From Beijerinckiaceae bacterium (lineage in GTDB: Bacteria; Pseudomonadota; Alphaproteobacteria; Rhizobiales; Beijerinckiaceae), in NCBI GenBank assembly GCA_027531565.1, contig JAPZSB010000002.1, forward strand, positions 620,001 through 684,000: 64,000 nucleotides of DNA. Reading direction: 5' to 3'. Under the pieces are notes generated by a model that saw nothing but the letters and a program-made list of their open reading frames with translations, did no database searches and was not told the DNA's origin. Numbering within the stretch: the first letter of the stretch is position 1; each line of letters opens with the position of its first letter. Positions 34,920-46,410 of this stretch are shown in pieces. The translations under genes were made by a program, and so were the position numbers.

Positions 34920-35909
34920 TCACTGATGGCCCACCACCTCGCGCGGGCGATAGGGCGCCTCCAGCCGGGCCCAGACGCGCGGATCGACCTTGAGGGCGAG
35001 CGCGGCAAGGGCATCGTCGATATGGCGCATCTTCGAGGCGCCGAGGATCGTGCTGGTGACATAGGGCTTCGCGAGCACCCAGGCCTGCGCAAGGATGGCC
35101 GGCGTCGTGCCGAGCTTCTCCGCCTCCTGCACCAGCCGGCGGCGGATGCTCTCGTCCTGCGGGGTGCCGATCTTCAGCGCGCCGACATGCTGGTCGGAGC
35201 GGCCGCGCACGGTGGTCTCGTTCGTGATCGGCTTCGAGAGGCCCGATCCGGCGAGATAGCCCCGGGCGAGGGGAGACCACGGCGTCATGCCCAGCCCCTC
35301 GGATTGCAGGAGCGGGATCATCTCGCGCTCTTCCTCGCGATAGACGAGGTTGTAGAAATTCTGCATCGAGACGAACTCGGCATAGCCCTGCGCGCGCTGC
35401 AGGCCGATCAGCTTCATCAGCTGCCACGCATACATCGAGGAAGCGCCGAGATAGAGCACCTTGCCGGCGCGGACGACATCGTTCAGGCCCTCGACGATCT
35501 CCTCCATCTCGGTCTCGTGGTCGAGGCGATGGATGATGTAGAGGTCGATATAGTCGGTGCCGAGCCGCCTGAGCGAGGCATCCACCGCCTCGCGGATATG
35601 CTTGCGTGAAAGGCCGCGCTGGTTCGGTTTCGGGCCCATCGGGTTAAAGACCTTGGTGGCGATCACCACCTCGTCGCGGCGGGCATATTCCCTGAGCGCC
35701 TTGCCGGTAATCCGCTCGCTCTCGCCGATCGAGTACATGTCGGCCGTGTCGAAGAAATTGATGCCGACCTCCAGCGCGCGCCGGAAGAAGGGCATCGACT
35801 CCTCCTCCTCCAGCACCCATTCCCGCCAGGAGGGGTGGCCATAGGTCATGCAGCCGAGCGCGATGCGCGACACCTTGAGGCCGGTATGGCCCAACCGTAC
35901 GTAATCCAT
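34920..35909 (-). CDS. aldo/keto reductase
   Basis: This 329-residue NADPH-dependent oxidoreductase has a TIM-barrel with the complete catalytic tetrad: D54 and Y59 in FFDTADMYSIGESE, K86 in VVIATKVF, and H127 in LYIIHRLD. The cofactor end GASKMRHIDDALAALALKVD is typical of the YghZ/GSP69-like group. The start at 35909 (MDYVRLGHTGLKVSRIALG) matches the family; an upstream ATG does not. It lies between the lower-GC islet and the extensin-like gene. The physiological substrate is unknown. Confidence 0.93.
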   Translation of the reverse strand: MDYVRLGHTGLKVSRIALGCMTYGHPSWREWVLEEEESMPFFRRALEVGINFFDTADMYSIGESERITGKALREYARRDEVVIATKVFNPMGPKPNQRGLSRKHIREAVDASLRRLGTDYIDLYIIHRLDHETEMEEIVEGLNDVVRAGKVLYLGASSMYAWQLMKLIGLQRAQGYAEFVSMQNFYNLVYREEEREMIPLLQSEGLGMTPWSPLARGYLAGSGLSKPITNETTVRGRSDQHVGALKIGTPQDESIRRRLVQEAEKLGTTPAILAQAWVLAKPYVTSTILGASKMRHIDDALAALALKVDPRVWARLEAPYRPREVVGHQ

Positions 35910-35976
35910 GGAAAATCCTCCGTTGGCCGGAGGATGGCCCGTCACGCTGCCGCCCGCAAGGGCTCAATGCCCGCGC

Positions 35977-37254
35977 TCAGTTTCCGCGCGGGTTTGCCAT
36001 GGGCAACGGCTGGCGGAACGGGGCGGCGGCACGGGGACGCGGTTTCGGTGCCGGGATCGTCTCGGTCTCGACCGGGGCGGCGGGGATCGAGCCGGTGCGC
36101 TCCGGCGGCAGGCCCGACACGCGGCGGGGCGGCAGGTCGGGGATCGAGCCGGTGGCGAGATCGAACTGGGAGGGATCGAAATCGGGCTCGATCTCGAGAT
36201 CCTGGCCCTGCGCATCCTGCCAGCGGCTGCCGGCGGGGGCGGGGCTGCGCGGGCCGGGCAACATGCCCCCGGCCGGAGCCGGCAAGGGGCTGGCCTGCAG
36301 GGAGGCGGGCGGACGCGGGCCGGCGGCGATCTGGCCCTGCTGGGCCTGGAGCGTTCCGGCCGGATAGGGCGCAGCGGGCGCCTGGCGGAAGGCATAGGGA
36401 TTCTGCGGGCCGCCGAACGGGTTCACGGCCGGTCCGTAGGTGCCGGGCAACGGGCGCTGTGGCGCGGCGACCTGCGGCCGGCAATAGCGGCGCTGGCCGC
36501 GGGCATCGTGCCGGGCGAGATCGAAATGGAAGTGATCGTAATGGAGTGCGTCCGAACCCGGGCCCAGAACCGTGCGGAAACGCTGGCACGCACCGTGGAA
36601 CACATCCCGCAGGAAGCCCTGTTCCTGCTCGGTCCCGCGCCAGCCGCCCTTCACCGTGACGACATTGCCGTCGTTGAAGACGAAGCTCATGATATCGATG
36701 GCATTGCCGAAGGCATGTTCGGACAGGCGGGCATTTGCCTGGTGGTTGCGCCGGCGGCAGGCATAGGAGCCGGCGGTGCGGATCTCGCGGATGCCCTGGC
36801 CGAACCAGGCGATGGCGGCGGGCTGGACCGCGGTGGTGATCCAGTCATCGGTCCAGGCGACCATCGGGCAGCCGAGGGTGGCTTCCGGCTTGATCACCGT
36901 CATCTCGACGAGGCCGGGCGTGAAGCCGGCCTGCTGGCCGCCGGTGGAGGCGAGCGCCAGCGCCACGGACTGGCTGTCATTCGGGAAGGCCGCGACCTTC
37001 AGCGGCAGGTCCGCGCCGCAGGGGCCGGGTCCGTCGATCGGCTTGGTCGGCCGGATGAACTGGCTTTCGCGGATGATGCCGGCCTTCATGCAGGCCATCT
37101 CGGCTTCGGCCCGCCACGGCTCGCGCGGCTCGAACCGGGCGAAGCCGCAGCCGCTGAGGAACGCGCCGAGGCCGGCGGACAGCAGGACCAGCCGCGACAG
37201 GAGGCGCGGGCCGGGACAGGCCGGACGTGCGGAGGCATGGTTGAAACGCAACAT
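35977..37254 (-). CDS. extensin-family lipoprotein (M15-like peptidase fold)
   Basis: This 425-residue protein has a lipoprotein signal with lipobox LSGC near residue 36 and an extensin-like C-terminal domain (about 50-275), a Zn-peptidase-like fold related to D-Ala-D-Ala carboxypeptidases. Likely metal ligands sit in RLSEHAFGNAIDI and HYDHFHFDLARH. A 150-residue Pro/Gln/Ala-rich tail follows. A cell-wall peptide hydrolase role is inferred from fold. A second, unrelated-in-length M15 type protein lies at 48.8 kb. It is a single gene between the aldo/keto reductase and the DUF2798 gene. Confidence 0.87.
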   Translation of the reverse strand: MLRFNHASARPACPGPRLLSRLVLLSAGLGAFLSGCGFARFEPREPWRAEAEMACMKAGIIRESQFIRPTKPIDGPGPCGADLPLKVAAFPNDSQSVALALASTGGQQAGFTPGLVEMTVIKPEATLGCPMVAWTDDWITTAVQPAAIAWFGQGIREIRTAGSYACRRRNHQANARLSEHAFGNAIDIMSFVFNDGNVVTVKGGWRGTEQEQGFLRDVFHGACQRFRTVLGPGSDALHYDHFHFDLARHDARGQRRYCRPQVAAPQRPLPGTYGPAVNPFGGPQNPYAFRQAPAAPYPAGTLQAQQGQIAAGPRPPASLQASPLPAPAGGMLPGPRSPAPAGSRWQDAQGQDLEIEPDFDPSQFDLATGSIPDLPPRRVSGLPPERTGSIPAAPVETETIPAPKPRPRAAAPFRQPLPMANPRGN

Positions 37255-37369
37255 CCGCTAAAAATGACGCGATCCCGGTAACCTTCTCTTAAGAGAAAGG
37301 GTTACGAAGCGGTAAACGCTGCGTAACGATGCCCGCCGATCCAACTTCTTCCGTTCCGGAGTAAGCCTC

Positions 37370-37618
37370 ATGCAGGGCAAGGCCCGATTCATCTTTCCCG
37401 CCATCCTTTCCTGCGTGATGGCGTTCCTGATGACGGCGGTGGTGACCTATCTCAATGTCGGCACGCCGCCCGATTTCGTCGCGCGGTGGCTGCATGCCTT
37501 CGTCATCGCCTGGCCGCTCGCCTATCTCGCGGCGCTGATTGCCTCGCCCATCGCGCGGCGCGGCACGATGCTGATCCTCCAGCTGATCGAGGGCAAATCC
37601 GATGCTCCGCGCGCTTGA
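37370..37618 (+). CDS. DUF2798 family small membrane protein
   Basis: This 82-residue protein has two transmembrane helices (about 8-28 and 42-63) and matches DUF2798: FIFPAILSCVMAFLMTAVVT then FVARWLHAFVIAWPLAYLAA. The start follows CGGAGTAA. The last 17 bases overlap the start of the amidase gene in another frame, so the two are coupled. The family has no established function. Confidence 0.85.
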   Translation: MQGKARFIFPAILSCVMAFLMTAVVTYLNVGTPPDFVARWLHAFVIAWPLAYLAALIASPIARRGTMLILQLIEGKSDAPRA

Positions 37619-38864
37619 CCTCGCCGAGGCCCTCGACGAGGGCGACATCACGCCGCAGGCCGTGCTCGAACTCTGCGCCGAGGCCATCGCCGCGCGCGAG
37701 GCCGAACTCGGCTGTTTCCAGCATCTCGATCTCGAGCGGGCCCGCATTCTCGCCGGCCGCCGGCCGAAGGGGCCACTCGGTGGCCTGCCGGTGGGGATGA
37801 AGGACATCATCGAGACCGCCGCCATGCCCACCGCCTATGGCGTGCCGTTCTACCGCGACCACCGCCCCGTGGCCGATGCGCCGATCGTGGTGCTGACCGA
37901 GGATGCCGGCGGGATCGTGCCGGGCAAGACCGTGACGACCGAACTCGCCTTCCTGAGCCCGCCGAAGACGCGGAATCCGCATGATCCGCGCCGGACGCCG
38001 GGTGGCTCCTCCTCCGGTTCCGCCGCCGCCGTGGCCGCCGGCATGCTGCCGCTGGCCTTCGGAACGCAGACCTCCGGCTCCGTCATCCGTCCCGCCAGCT
38101 TCTGCGGCGTCGCCGCGATGAAACCGAGCTACCGGCTGCTGCCGATCAGCGGCGTGAAGCCCTTCGCGCCGCTGCTCGATACGCTGGGCCTGTTCGGCGC
38201 GCGCGTGGCCGATATCGCCTTCGGGCTGGAGGCGATCACCGGGCGGGCGCTCCGCGTCGACGGGCAGGATTTCGGCACGCCGACCTTCGGCGTCACGCGG
38301 ATGCCGTTTGCCGGTTCGGCCGAGCCGGAGGCCGAGGCAGCCCTGCGACGGGCCATCCATGCGCTGGGCAAGGCCGGCGCGACCGTGGTCGACGTGACGC
38401 TGGATGCGCGTTTCGCTGCGGCGCATGACGCGCAGCGGACGATCTCGCTGTTCGAGGCGGCGCAGCATCTCGCCTTCGAGCACCGGCGGCAGCCGGAGGA
38501 ACTTTCCGCGATGCTCCGGGCGGCTCTGGACGAGGGAGGGGCGATCCCGGTCGCCGAGTTCGATGCGGCGCGCTCCACCGCCAACAAGGCCCGCAAGGCG
38601 ACGCATGCGCTGTTCGAGCCGATTGACGTGCTGCTGACCTATTCCGCGCCGGGGCCGGCGCCGCTGGCGGAGACGACCGGCGATCCGCGCTTCAACCGGC
38701 TGGTCACCCTGCTCGGCCTGCCGGCCGTGAATGTGCCGGGATGCCGGACCGATGACGGCCTTCCGGTGGGCCTGCAGGTGGTGGCCGCGTTCGGCGACGA
38801 CCAGCGCGCGCTGGCGGCGGCGTCGTTCCTCGAAGCGGCCCTGGCGGCGTCTTCCGCGGCCTGA
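37602..38864 (+). CDS. amidase-signature family hydrolase
   Basis: This 420-residue enzyme has the Ser-cisSer-Lys triad of the amidase signature family: K67 in LPVGMKDIIE, the glycine/serine-rich PGGSSSGSAAAVAAG (133-147), and nucleophile S160 in TQTSGSVIRPA. Family members cleave amides of varied substrates; it is not GatA because the layout and context lack gatB/C. It starts inside the 3' end of the DUF2798 gene with GAGGG upstream. Substrate unknown. Confidence 0.9.
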   Translation: MLRALDLAEALDEGDITPQAVLELCAEAIAAREAELGCFQHLDLERARILAGRRPKGPLGGLPVGMKDIIETAAMPTAYGVPFYRDHRPVADAPIVVLTEDAGGIVPGKTVTTELAFLSPPKTRNPHDPRRTPGGSSSGSAAAVAAGMLPLAFGTQTSGSVIRPASFCGVAAMKPSYRLLPISGVKPFAPLLDTLGLFGARVADIAFGLEAITGRALRVDGQDFGTPTFGVTRMPFAGSAEPEAEAALRRAIHALGKAGATVVDVTLDARFAAAHDAQRTISLFEAAQHLAFEHRRQPEELSAMLRAALDEGGAIPVAEFDAARSTANKARKATHALFEPIDVLLTYSAPGPAPLAETTGDPRFNRLVTLLGLPAVNVPGCRTDDGLPVGLQVVAAFGDDQRALAAASFLEAALAASSAA

Positions 38865-38983
38865 CATGCATTCTCCGGATGGCCTTGGGGCCGGGTTAAC
38901 CGTCCTGTGAAGCGGCTGCGGAAATCCGTTGCCAACTCGTTAACAAAAGGTAAGCTTTCCGGGTCTCCACCGAGGAGTGTCCC

Positions 38984-39067
38984 ATGAGCGCGGTTCTTCG
39001 TCTCGATCTGCTCGCGTTTCTCGCTTCCTTCGCCCTGCTGGCGGCGATCGTTTTCGGACTGGTGTGA
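38984..39067 (+). CDS. 27-residue membrane microprotein
   Basis: A short frame, MSAVLRLDLLAFLASFALLA then AIVFGLV and TGA, starts 6 bases after a strong GAGGAG site. It encodes a single hydrophobic helix preceded by a short charged N-terminus, typical of bacterial single-pass microproteins. It stands alone between the amidase gene and the Cys-rich exported protein. The ribosome site and the hydrophobic composition argue for a real gene, but the length allows chance. No function known. Confidence 0.5.
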   Translation: MSAVLRLDLLAFLASFALLAAIVFGLV

Positions 39068-39120
39068 GTGTGCCGGCGGCCTCCGGGCCGCCAGGTGGTA
39101 AAAGCTCCGGATGGCTCCGC

Positions 39121-39396
39121 TCAGGATTGCGGGCAGGGCTGTTCGGTCTGTTCCCATGATGTGACATTGATCGCCATCGTGCAGCGCATCATGCGATTGC
39201 CGAGGCAGATCTCGCTGCCGACCTCGAAGGACCGGCCTGCCGCCCGGCAGGTGCAGGGCGTCTTGCTGCTGGCCCGGGAAACCGGGATGTCCGGTGCCGC
39301 TCGCGGCGGTTCGGCCGCGAAAGCCGGAATGGTCAGCAAGCCGAGAAACGCGAAAACGGGCAAAGCGGCGAAGTCAGGGAATGCACGGACAGACAT
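39121..39396 (-). CDS. small cysteine-containing exported protein
   Basis: This 91-residue protein has a Sec signal peptide (about 1-27, ending AFA) and a mature domain with five cysteines: TPCTCRAAGRSFEVG, EICLGNRMMRC and EQPCPQS. The pattern CxCR...G...C...RC...NVTSW recurs in small exported proteins of Hyphomicrobiales I have seen without a name. The start at 39396 follows a strong GGAGG; longer frames do not. It is divergent from the PepSY gene. The function is unknown; disulfide bonding in the periplasm is likely. Confidence 0.7.
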   Translation of the reverse strand: MSVRAFPDFAALPVFAFLGLLTIPAFAAEPPRAAPDIPVSRASSKTPCTCRAAGRSFEVGSEICLGNRMMRCTMAINVTSWEQTEQPCPQS

Positions 39397-39589
39397 GGGC
39401 GCCTCCGCTTCTGCCGGCGCCAGCCTGAATCGGTCTGGTGACCGGGTCAACGCGTCGAGAATGATCCTCCGCCTGCAACTAGTCAAATTCGAGCAAAAGG
39501 CCGCGCGTGCGATGAGCAAAGTCTTCAAACGCGGTGTCTAGATGTCGCAGCGCTCCAGAACGGTCCTGCTCCAGAATAGGAAATCCGCG

Positions 39590-39862
39590 ATGCTCCGACT
39601 GACCCTGCCGCTCCTTCTCGCCTGCGGTTTCGCCAGCTCTGCCACCGCTGTCCAGCCTTCCTATGACCCGTATTGTGCGCGGATCCCCCGGGTGCATTGG
39701 CTGTCCTCGTCGGAAATCGCGCTCGAATTGCAGCAGCGCGGCCTGCGGCTTGTCGAGATCCGGCTTGCCGAACAGAAATGCTATGCGGTGCGCGTCCAGA
39801 ACGCCGCCGGCCAGCGCGAGGAGCTGATCCTCGATCCCATGACCGGCGACGTGATGCGATAA
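39590..39862 (+). CDS. PepSY-like exported protein
   Basis: This 90-residue protein has a Sec signal peptide (1-20) and a single PepSY-like domain: IALELQQRGLRLVEIRLAEQ, then CYAVRVQNAAGQREELILDP ending MTGDVMR. PepSY domains are thought to inhibit or bind proteases or to sense periplasmic factors. The start at 39590 follows AGGAA; an upstream ATG at 39542 lacks a site. It is convergent with uvrB, whose stop lies 2 bases beyond its own. Confidence 0.83.
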   Translation: MLRLTLPLLLACGFASSATAVQPSYDPYCARIPRVHWLSSSEIALELQQRGLRLVEIRLAEQKCYAVRVQNAAGQREELILDPMTGDVMR

Positions 39863-39864
39863 CC

Positions 39865-42564
<2,700 letters not shown>

Positions 42565-42648
42565 GGCGGCAACATGGCGCGCAGACCCCGCGCTTACAAG
42601 CACTCTTGAATATTGGCGCTGACAATTCCTGTCAGCAGCCGGGCGGGC

Positions 42649-44718
42649 TCACCCGGTGATGCGCTTGCCGGTTTCCGCGATGATGCGGGGCAGGGTATCG
42701 ACGAGGGTTCCGGTGGTGCGTTCCATCTCGTCGGCGACGCCCTGCACGGATTCGGCCGAGGCATGGGCATCCGAGCCGAGCTGGGCAATCGCGTTCACCT
42801 GGTCCGCCACCGTGCGCACGGCATCGGCGAGCGAATGGATCGACTGGCCGAAGCCCTCGCTCGTCATATGCTGCTCGTGGACAGCGGCGGCGATGGCGGC
42901 GTTCAGGCCCTGGATGGTGCCGACTTCCTGCGACAGGGCGGAGGCCTGTTCGGAGGCCTGGCGGGCAATGTCCTTCAGTTCCGCCACCTTGGCCTCGATG
43001 GTGCGCGTGGCGCCCATGGTGCGGGAGGCGAGTTCCTTCACCTCGCCGGCGACCACGGCGAAGCCCTTGCCGGCATTGCCGGCGCGGGCGGCCTCGATCG
43101 TGGCATTGAGGGCAAGGAGATTGGTCTGGCTGGCAATGGCGTTGATGAGATCGACGATCGAGCCGATCGCGATGGCGACCTCCTCGAACTTGCCGGCGGA
43201 GACGCGGGAACTGTCCGCGCGGCCCATGACTTCCTGCGCAAGCTGCGCCGTCCGGCTGGTCTGCTCCGCGATCTCGGCGATGGACTTGGCCAGCTCGTCC
43301 GACAGCCGGGTGACTTCCTCGACCGTCGCGCGCGAGGTTTCCGTGGCGGAGAAGGCCTCGTCCTGCGCCTGGCGGACCGCGTTCACGGTGCCGAGCATGG
43401 CGATCGATTTCTCGTTGAGCGTGGCGGCGGCCATCTGGAGCGTGCTGGTGGCGGTCTGCGAGGCCTCGTTGAACTCGCGCTCCATCTGCTGGAGGATCGT
43501 GCGGCGGCTTTCGCCCAGCCGGGCCTCGGCCGCGGCGCGTTCCTCGATGAGCTTCTGGCGCTCGGCGGCGGCCTCGATGAAGCGGCCCACGGCGTTCGAG
43601 ATCAGGCCGATCTCGCTGCGTTCCGACATGGCCGGCGGGGCCACGACATCCGGATCTCCGCGCAGGGATTGCTCCAGCGCATCCGAAGCCCGCCGGATCG
43701 GCCGCGACAGCGAGGCACCGACCCAGGCGGTGAAGCCGACCCCGAGCAGGACCGCGAGGAGCTGCAGGCCGATCATGAGCGCCATCTGGTTCCAGGCGGC
43801 CTGCCCCTCGGCAGCGCCCAACGCCTTCAGGCGATCCGTCACGGCCGCGAGCATGCCATTGTAGGCGTCGGTGCGCTGGCCGGTCAGCGTCCACCATTCC
43901 TCGGAGGTCATGGCTGTCTTGGTCTGGCTGCGCGTCGCTTCAAGCAGGTCGCGCCGCTTCTGCAGGAAGCTCGCCGTCGCGGCCGGCGGGAGGAAGTTGT
44001 CCATGGAGAAGCCATCGAGGGAGGCGGAGGCCGCCTCGAACAGCGAGAGGAAGCGATCATGCAGGCGGATCGTTCCGATGAAGCGCTCGCGCAGGGTGTC
44101 ATCGAGCCCTTCCTCGTTGATCAGCGCGACGCCAATGGCGCGCTCGATGCCGAGATTCTCGTTGGCGAGCAGCAGCGCATCCAGCGCCTGCCGCGTCCGC
44201 GTGATCGACTCGTTGCTGGAGGTTGCGCTGAGCGCGGAAGCCCCCGAGGACAGCTCGTCGATGATCTCGCTATAGGCGAGCAGCATCGTGCCCATATCCG
44301 CGCTCGACCCGAAGACCTTCTCCCGGATGACCTTGAGATTGTCGACGATCTTCGTCCGCGCTGTCTTCAGCCGGTCGACGCCGCCGGCGAGACGCGGCTC
44401 CTTGCCGGCTTCCTCGAGCAGGTCCATGAAGGCCTCGAGCGCCTTGTCGGTGCCGTCCTGCATCTGCACGAACCGGTTGCGATGCGCGGCGCGGCCTTCC
44501 GTCGCCGAGATCAGGCCGGCAGCCGAGGCGCGTTCGGCCTGCATGCCGTGCATCAGCGTGGTGGAAACCCCGGCGATCCGGATGCCCATATCGAGCAGGC
44601 GGGCCCGGGCCAGCTGGTCCAGAGCCACAGGTGCGATCTGCCAGAGCGAGAGAATTGCCGAGAGCAGCGGAACGAGGAGAAGAAGCCCGAGATTCTGACG
44701 GATCGTGAGGTGCTGCAT
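42649..44718 (-). CDS. methyl-accepting chemotaxis protein with a NIT-type sensor domain
   Basis: This 689-residue chemoreceptor has an N-terminal membrane helix (about 8-28), a long helical periplasmic sensor (about 35-310) resembling NIT (nitrate/nitrite-sensing) domains, a second helix (about 320-345), a HAMP domain and the cytoplasmic signalling hairpin whose tip reads [20 protein letters not shown] around 529-548, followed by [14 protein letters not shown]. The ligand is not certain from sequence. No che genes are in the window. It is divergent from the SemiSWEET gene. Confidence 0.93.
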   Translation of the reverse strand: MQHLTIRQNLGLLLLVPLLSAILSLWQIAPVALDQLARARLLDMGIRIAGVSTTLMHGMQAERASAAGLISATEGRAAHRNRFVQMQDGTDKALEAFMDLLEEAGKEPRLAGGVDRLKTARTKIVDNLKVIREKVFGSSADMGTMLLAYSEIIDELSSGASALSATSSNESITRTRQALDALLLANENLGIERAIGVALINEEGLDDTLRERFIGTIRLHDRFLSLFEAASASLDGFSMDNFLPPAATASFLQKRRDLLEATRSQTKTAMTSEEWWTLTGQRTDAYNGMLAAVTDRLKALGAAEGQAAWNQMALMIGLQLLAVLLGVGFTAWVGASLSRPIRRASDALEQSLRGDPDVVAPPAMSERSEIGLISNAVGRFIEAAAERQKLIEERAAAEARLGESRRTILQQMEREFNEASQTATSTLQMAAATLNEKSIAMLGTVNAVRQAQDEAFSATETSRATVEEVTRLSDELAKSIAEIAEQTSRTAQLAQEVMGRADSSRVSAGKFEEVAIAIGSIVDLINAIASQTNLLALNATIEAARAGNAGKGFAVVAGEVKELASRTMGATRTIEAKVAELKDIARQASEQASALSQEVGTIQGLNAAIAAAVHEQHMTSEGFGQSIHSLADAVRTVADQVNAIAQLGSDAHASAESVQGVADEMERTTGTLVDTLPRIIAETGKRITG

Positions 44719-44780
44719 CGGAATTCCATAAAATAATATCTGCTTGCCGCATGATCCGATGCAACCCCTAAGAGAGGCTT

Positions 44781-44812
44781 AAACCACCGTGGTTTCGCCT
44801 ATGGTTGCAACC
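44781..44812. promoter_or_regulatory. two adjacent palindromes between the chemoreceptor and SemiSWEET genes
   Basis: AAACCACCGTGGTTT (44781-44795) is a perfect 7-base-arm palindrome around a central C, and GGTTGCAACC (44803-44812) is a perfect 10-base palindrome, separated by 7 bases. They lie 63 bases from the chemoreceptor start. Such paired dyads usually mark transcription factor sites; which protein binds is unknown. Confidence 0.4.
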
Positions 44813-44996
44813 GAAGAGCGGGAGATTCGGGAAGACTGCAACTTTGGATAGGCGAATTTGCCGCTGCCGGTGGGCAAGGCGACGGCAATCTGGCGAAAAT
44901 CCGGGCAGGAACCCAGTCCGCACCGAAGCGGGGCAGATTTCGTTTGGCGCGAATCGCGAGACAGGGCAGTCAGGCGGGAAACGCGAAGGAGGCTCC

Positions 44997-45254
44997 GTGT
45001 CCGTTGCCGTGGAACTCATCGGCGGTGTCGCTGCCGTCATCACCACCCTGTGCTGGGTGCCCCAGGCGATCAAGGTGATCCGGACGCGGGACACCCGGTC
45101 GCTGTCGCTGGTGATGTACCTGATGCTCGCGGCGGGGATCGTGCTCTGGCTGGTCTATGGCCTGCTGATCCTGTCCTGGCCGCTGATCGGGGCCAACCTC
45201 GTCACGCTGGTGCTGGTCGGCATCATCCTCGGCATGAAGCTGCGCTTCGGCTGA
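44997..45254 (+). CDS. SemiSWEET sugar transporter
   Basis: This 85-residue protein forms one triple-helix bundle of the SWEET/MtN3 family, which dimerises to make a sugar uniporter. The PQ signature is in TLCWVPQAIKVIRTRDT near 17-33, and two further helices follow. The start is a GTG with a near-perfect GAAGGAGG site. A membrane-bound or periplasmic sugar oxidase gene follows convergently, so local sugar handling is a weak functional hint. Substrate not known. Confidence 0.9.
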   Translation: MSVAVELIGGVAAVITTLCWVPQAIKVIRTRDTRSLSLVMYLMLAAGIVLWLVYGLLILSWPLIGANLVTLVLVGIILGMKLRFG

Positions 45255-45260
45255 GGCCGC

Positions 45261-46379
45261 TCAGCGCGGCACGAGGCGCAGCATCTGGCCGTCGCTCTCG
45301 TCGGTCAGGAGATAGACATAGCCGTCCGGCCCCTGCACGACATCGCGAATCCGCTCCCGGCGGGCTTCAAGGTAGCGATTTTCACCGGTGACCTGGCCGT
45401 TCCGGAATTCCAGCCGCACCATCAGCCCGGCCGCGAGGGCGCCGGTCAGCAGGTGACCGCGCCAGGCGGGGAACTTGTCGCCGGTGTAGAACGTGCCGCC
45501 GGAAGGGGCGATCGAGGGATCCCAGTAGAAGAGCGGCTGTTCCATCCCCTCGCGATGCGTGCCGCTGCCGATTTTCACACCGGAATAGTCAATTCCGTAG
45601 GTGATGACGGGCCAGCCGTAATTCCTGCCCTTTTCCGGGCGGTTGATCTCGTCGCCGCCGCGGGCGCCATGCTCGATCGTGTAGAGCTGGCCGGTTTCGG
45701 GATGGAGCGTCGCGCCCTGTACATTGCGATGGCCATAGGACCAGATCTCCGGACGCGCATCCGCCCGGCCGACAAAGGGGTTGTCGGGCGGGACGCTGCC
45801 ATCGGTCCGGATGCGGATGACCTTGCCGATATGATTGGCGAGGTTCTGCGCCTCGGCTTCCATGTTGCCGCGGTCGCCGAGCGTGATGAAGAGATGGCCC
45901 TTCCGGTCGAAGACGAGGCGGCACCCGAAATGCCGCGTTGTCGAACCGGCCGGGTTCTGCCGGAAGATCACCTGGCCTTCCTCGAGCATGGCGCCGTTTC
46001 CGGAGAGTTTCGCCCGGAACACGGAGGTACCGACCCCGCCGTCGCGCGCCTCGGCGAAGCAGAGGAAAACCTCCCGCGTGCGAACGAAATCCGGATGGAG
46101 TGCAAGGCCGAGCAGGCCGCCCTGACCCCGGGCCGCGATGGGCGGAAGGCCGCCGATCGGCCCGGAGAGGGAGGCTGTCCGAAGGTTGACGATGCGCAGC
46201 CGCCCGGCCCTCTCGGTGACGAGGGCCCGCCCGTCCGGGAGGAAGGCCATGCCCCAGGGATTGGCCAGCCCGCGCACGACCACCTCGACCCGGGGTTCGT
46301 CGGGCGCGGCGGCCTGGCTCGCCGGGGCAAGGAGGACAAGGCCGCCGGCAAGGGCGGCCCGGAGGGCGTTGCGGGACAT
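45261..46379 (-). CDS. PQQ-dependent sugar dehydrogenase family protein
   Basis: This 372-residue exported protein has a Sec signal peptide (about 1-25) and a six-bladed beta-propeller of the soluble PQQ glucose/sorbosone dehydrogenase family: GLANPWGMAFLPDGRALVTE at the start, then GGLLGLALHP, LFITLGDRGNMEAEAQN, YGHRNVQGATLHP, IEHGARGGDEIN and NYGWPVITYG. It oxidises sugars in the periplasm. No PQQ synthesis genes are in the window. The start at 46379 follows GAGGTG. It faces the SemiSWEET gene 6 bases away. Confidence 0.9.
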   Translation of the reverse strand: MSRNALRAALAGGLVLLAPASQAAAPDEPRVEVVVRGLANPWGMAFLPDGRALVTERAGRLRIVNLRTASLSGPIGGLPPIAARGQGGLLGLALHPDFVRTREVFLCFAEARDGGVGTSVFRAKLSGNGAMLEEGQVIFRQNPAGSTTRHFGCRLVFDRKGHLFITLGDRGNMEAEAQNLANHIGKVIRIRTDGSVPPDNPFVGRADARPEIWSYGHRNVQGATLHPETGQLYTIEHGARGGDEINRPEKGRNYGWPVITYGIDYSGVKIGSGTHREGMEQPLFYWDPSIAPSGGTFYTGDKFPAWRGHLLTGALAAGLMVRLEFRNGQVTGENRYLEARRERIRDVVQGPDGYVYLLTDESDGQMLRLVPR

Positions 46380-46410
46380 GATCACCTCGTTGCTGTGCGG
46401 GGCCTCAGCG

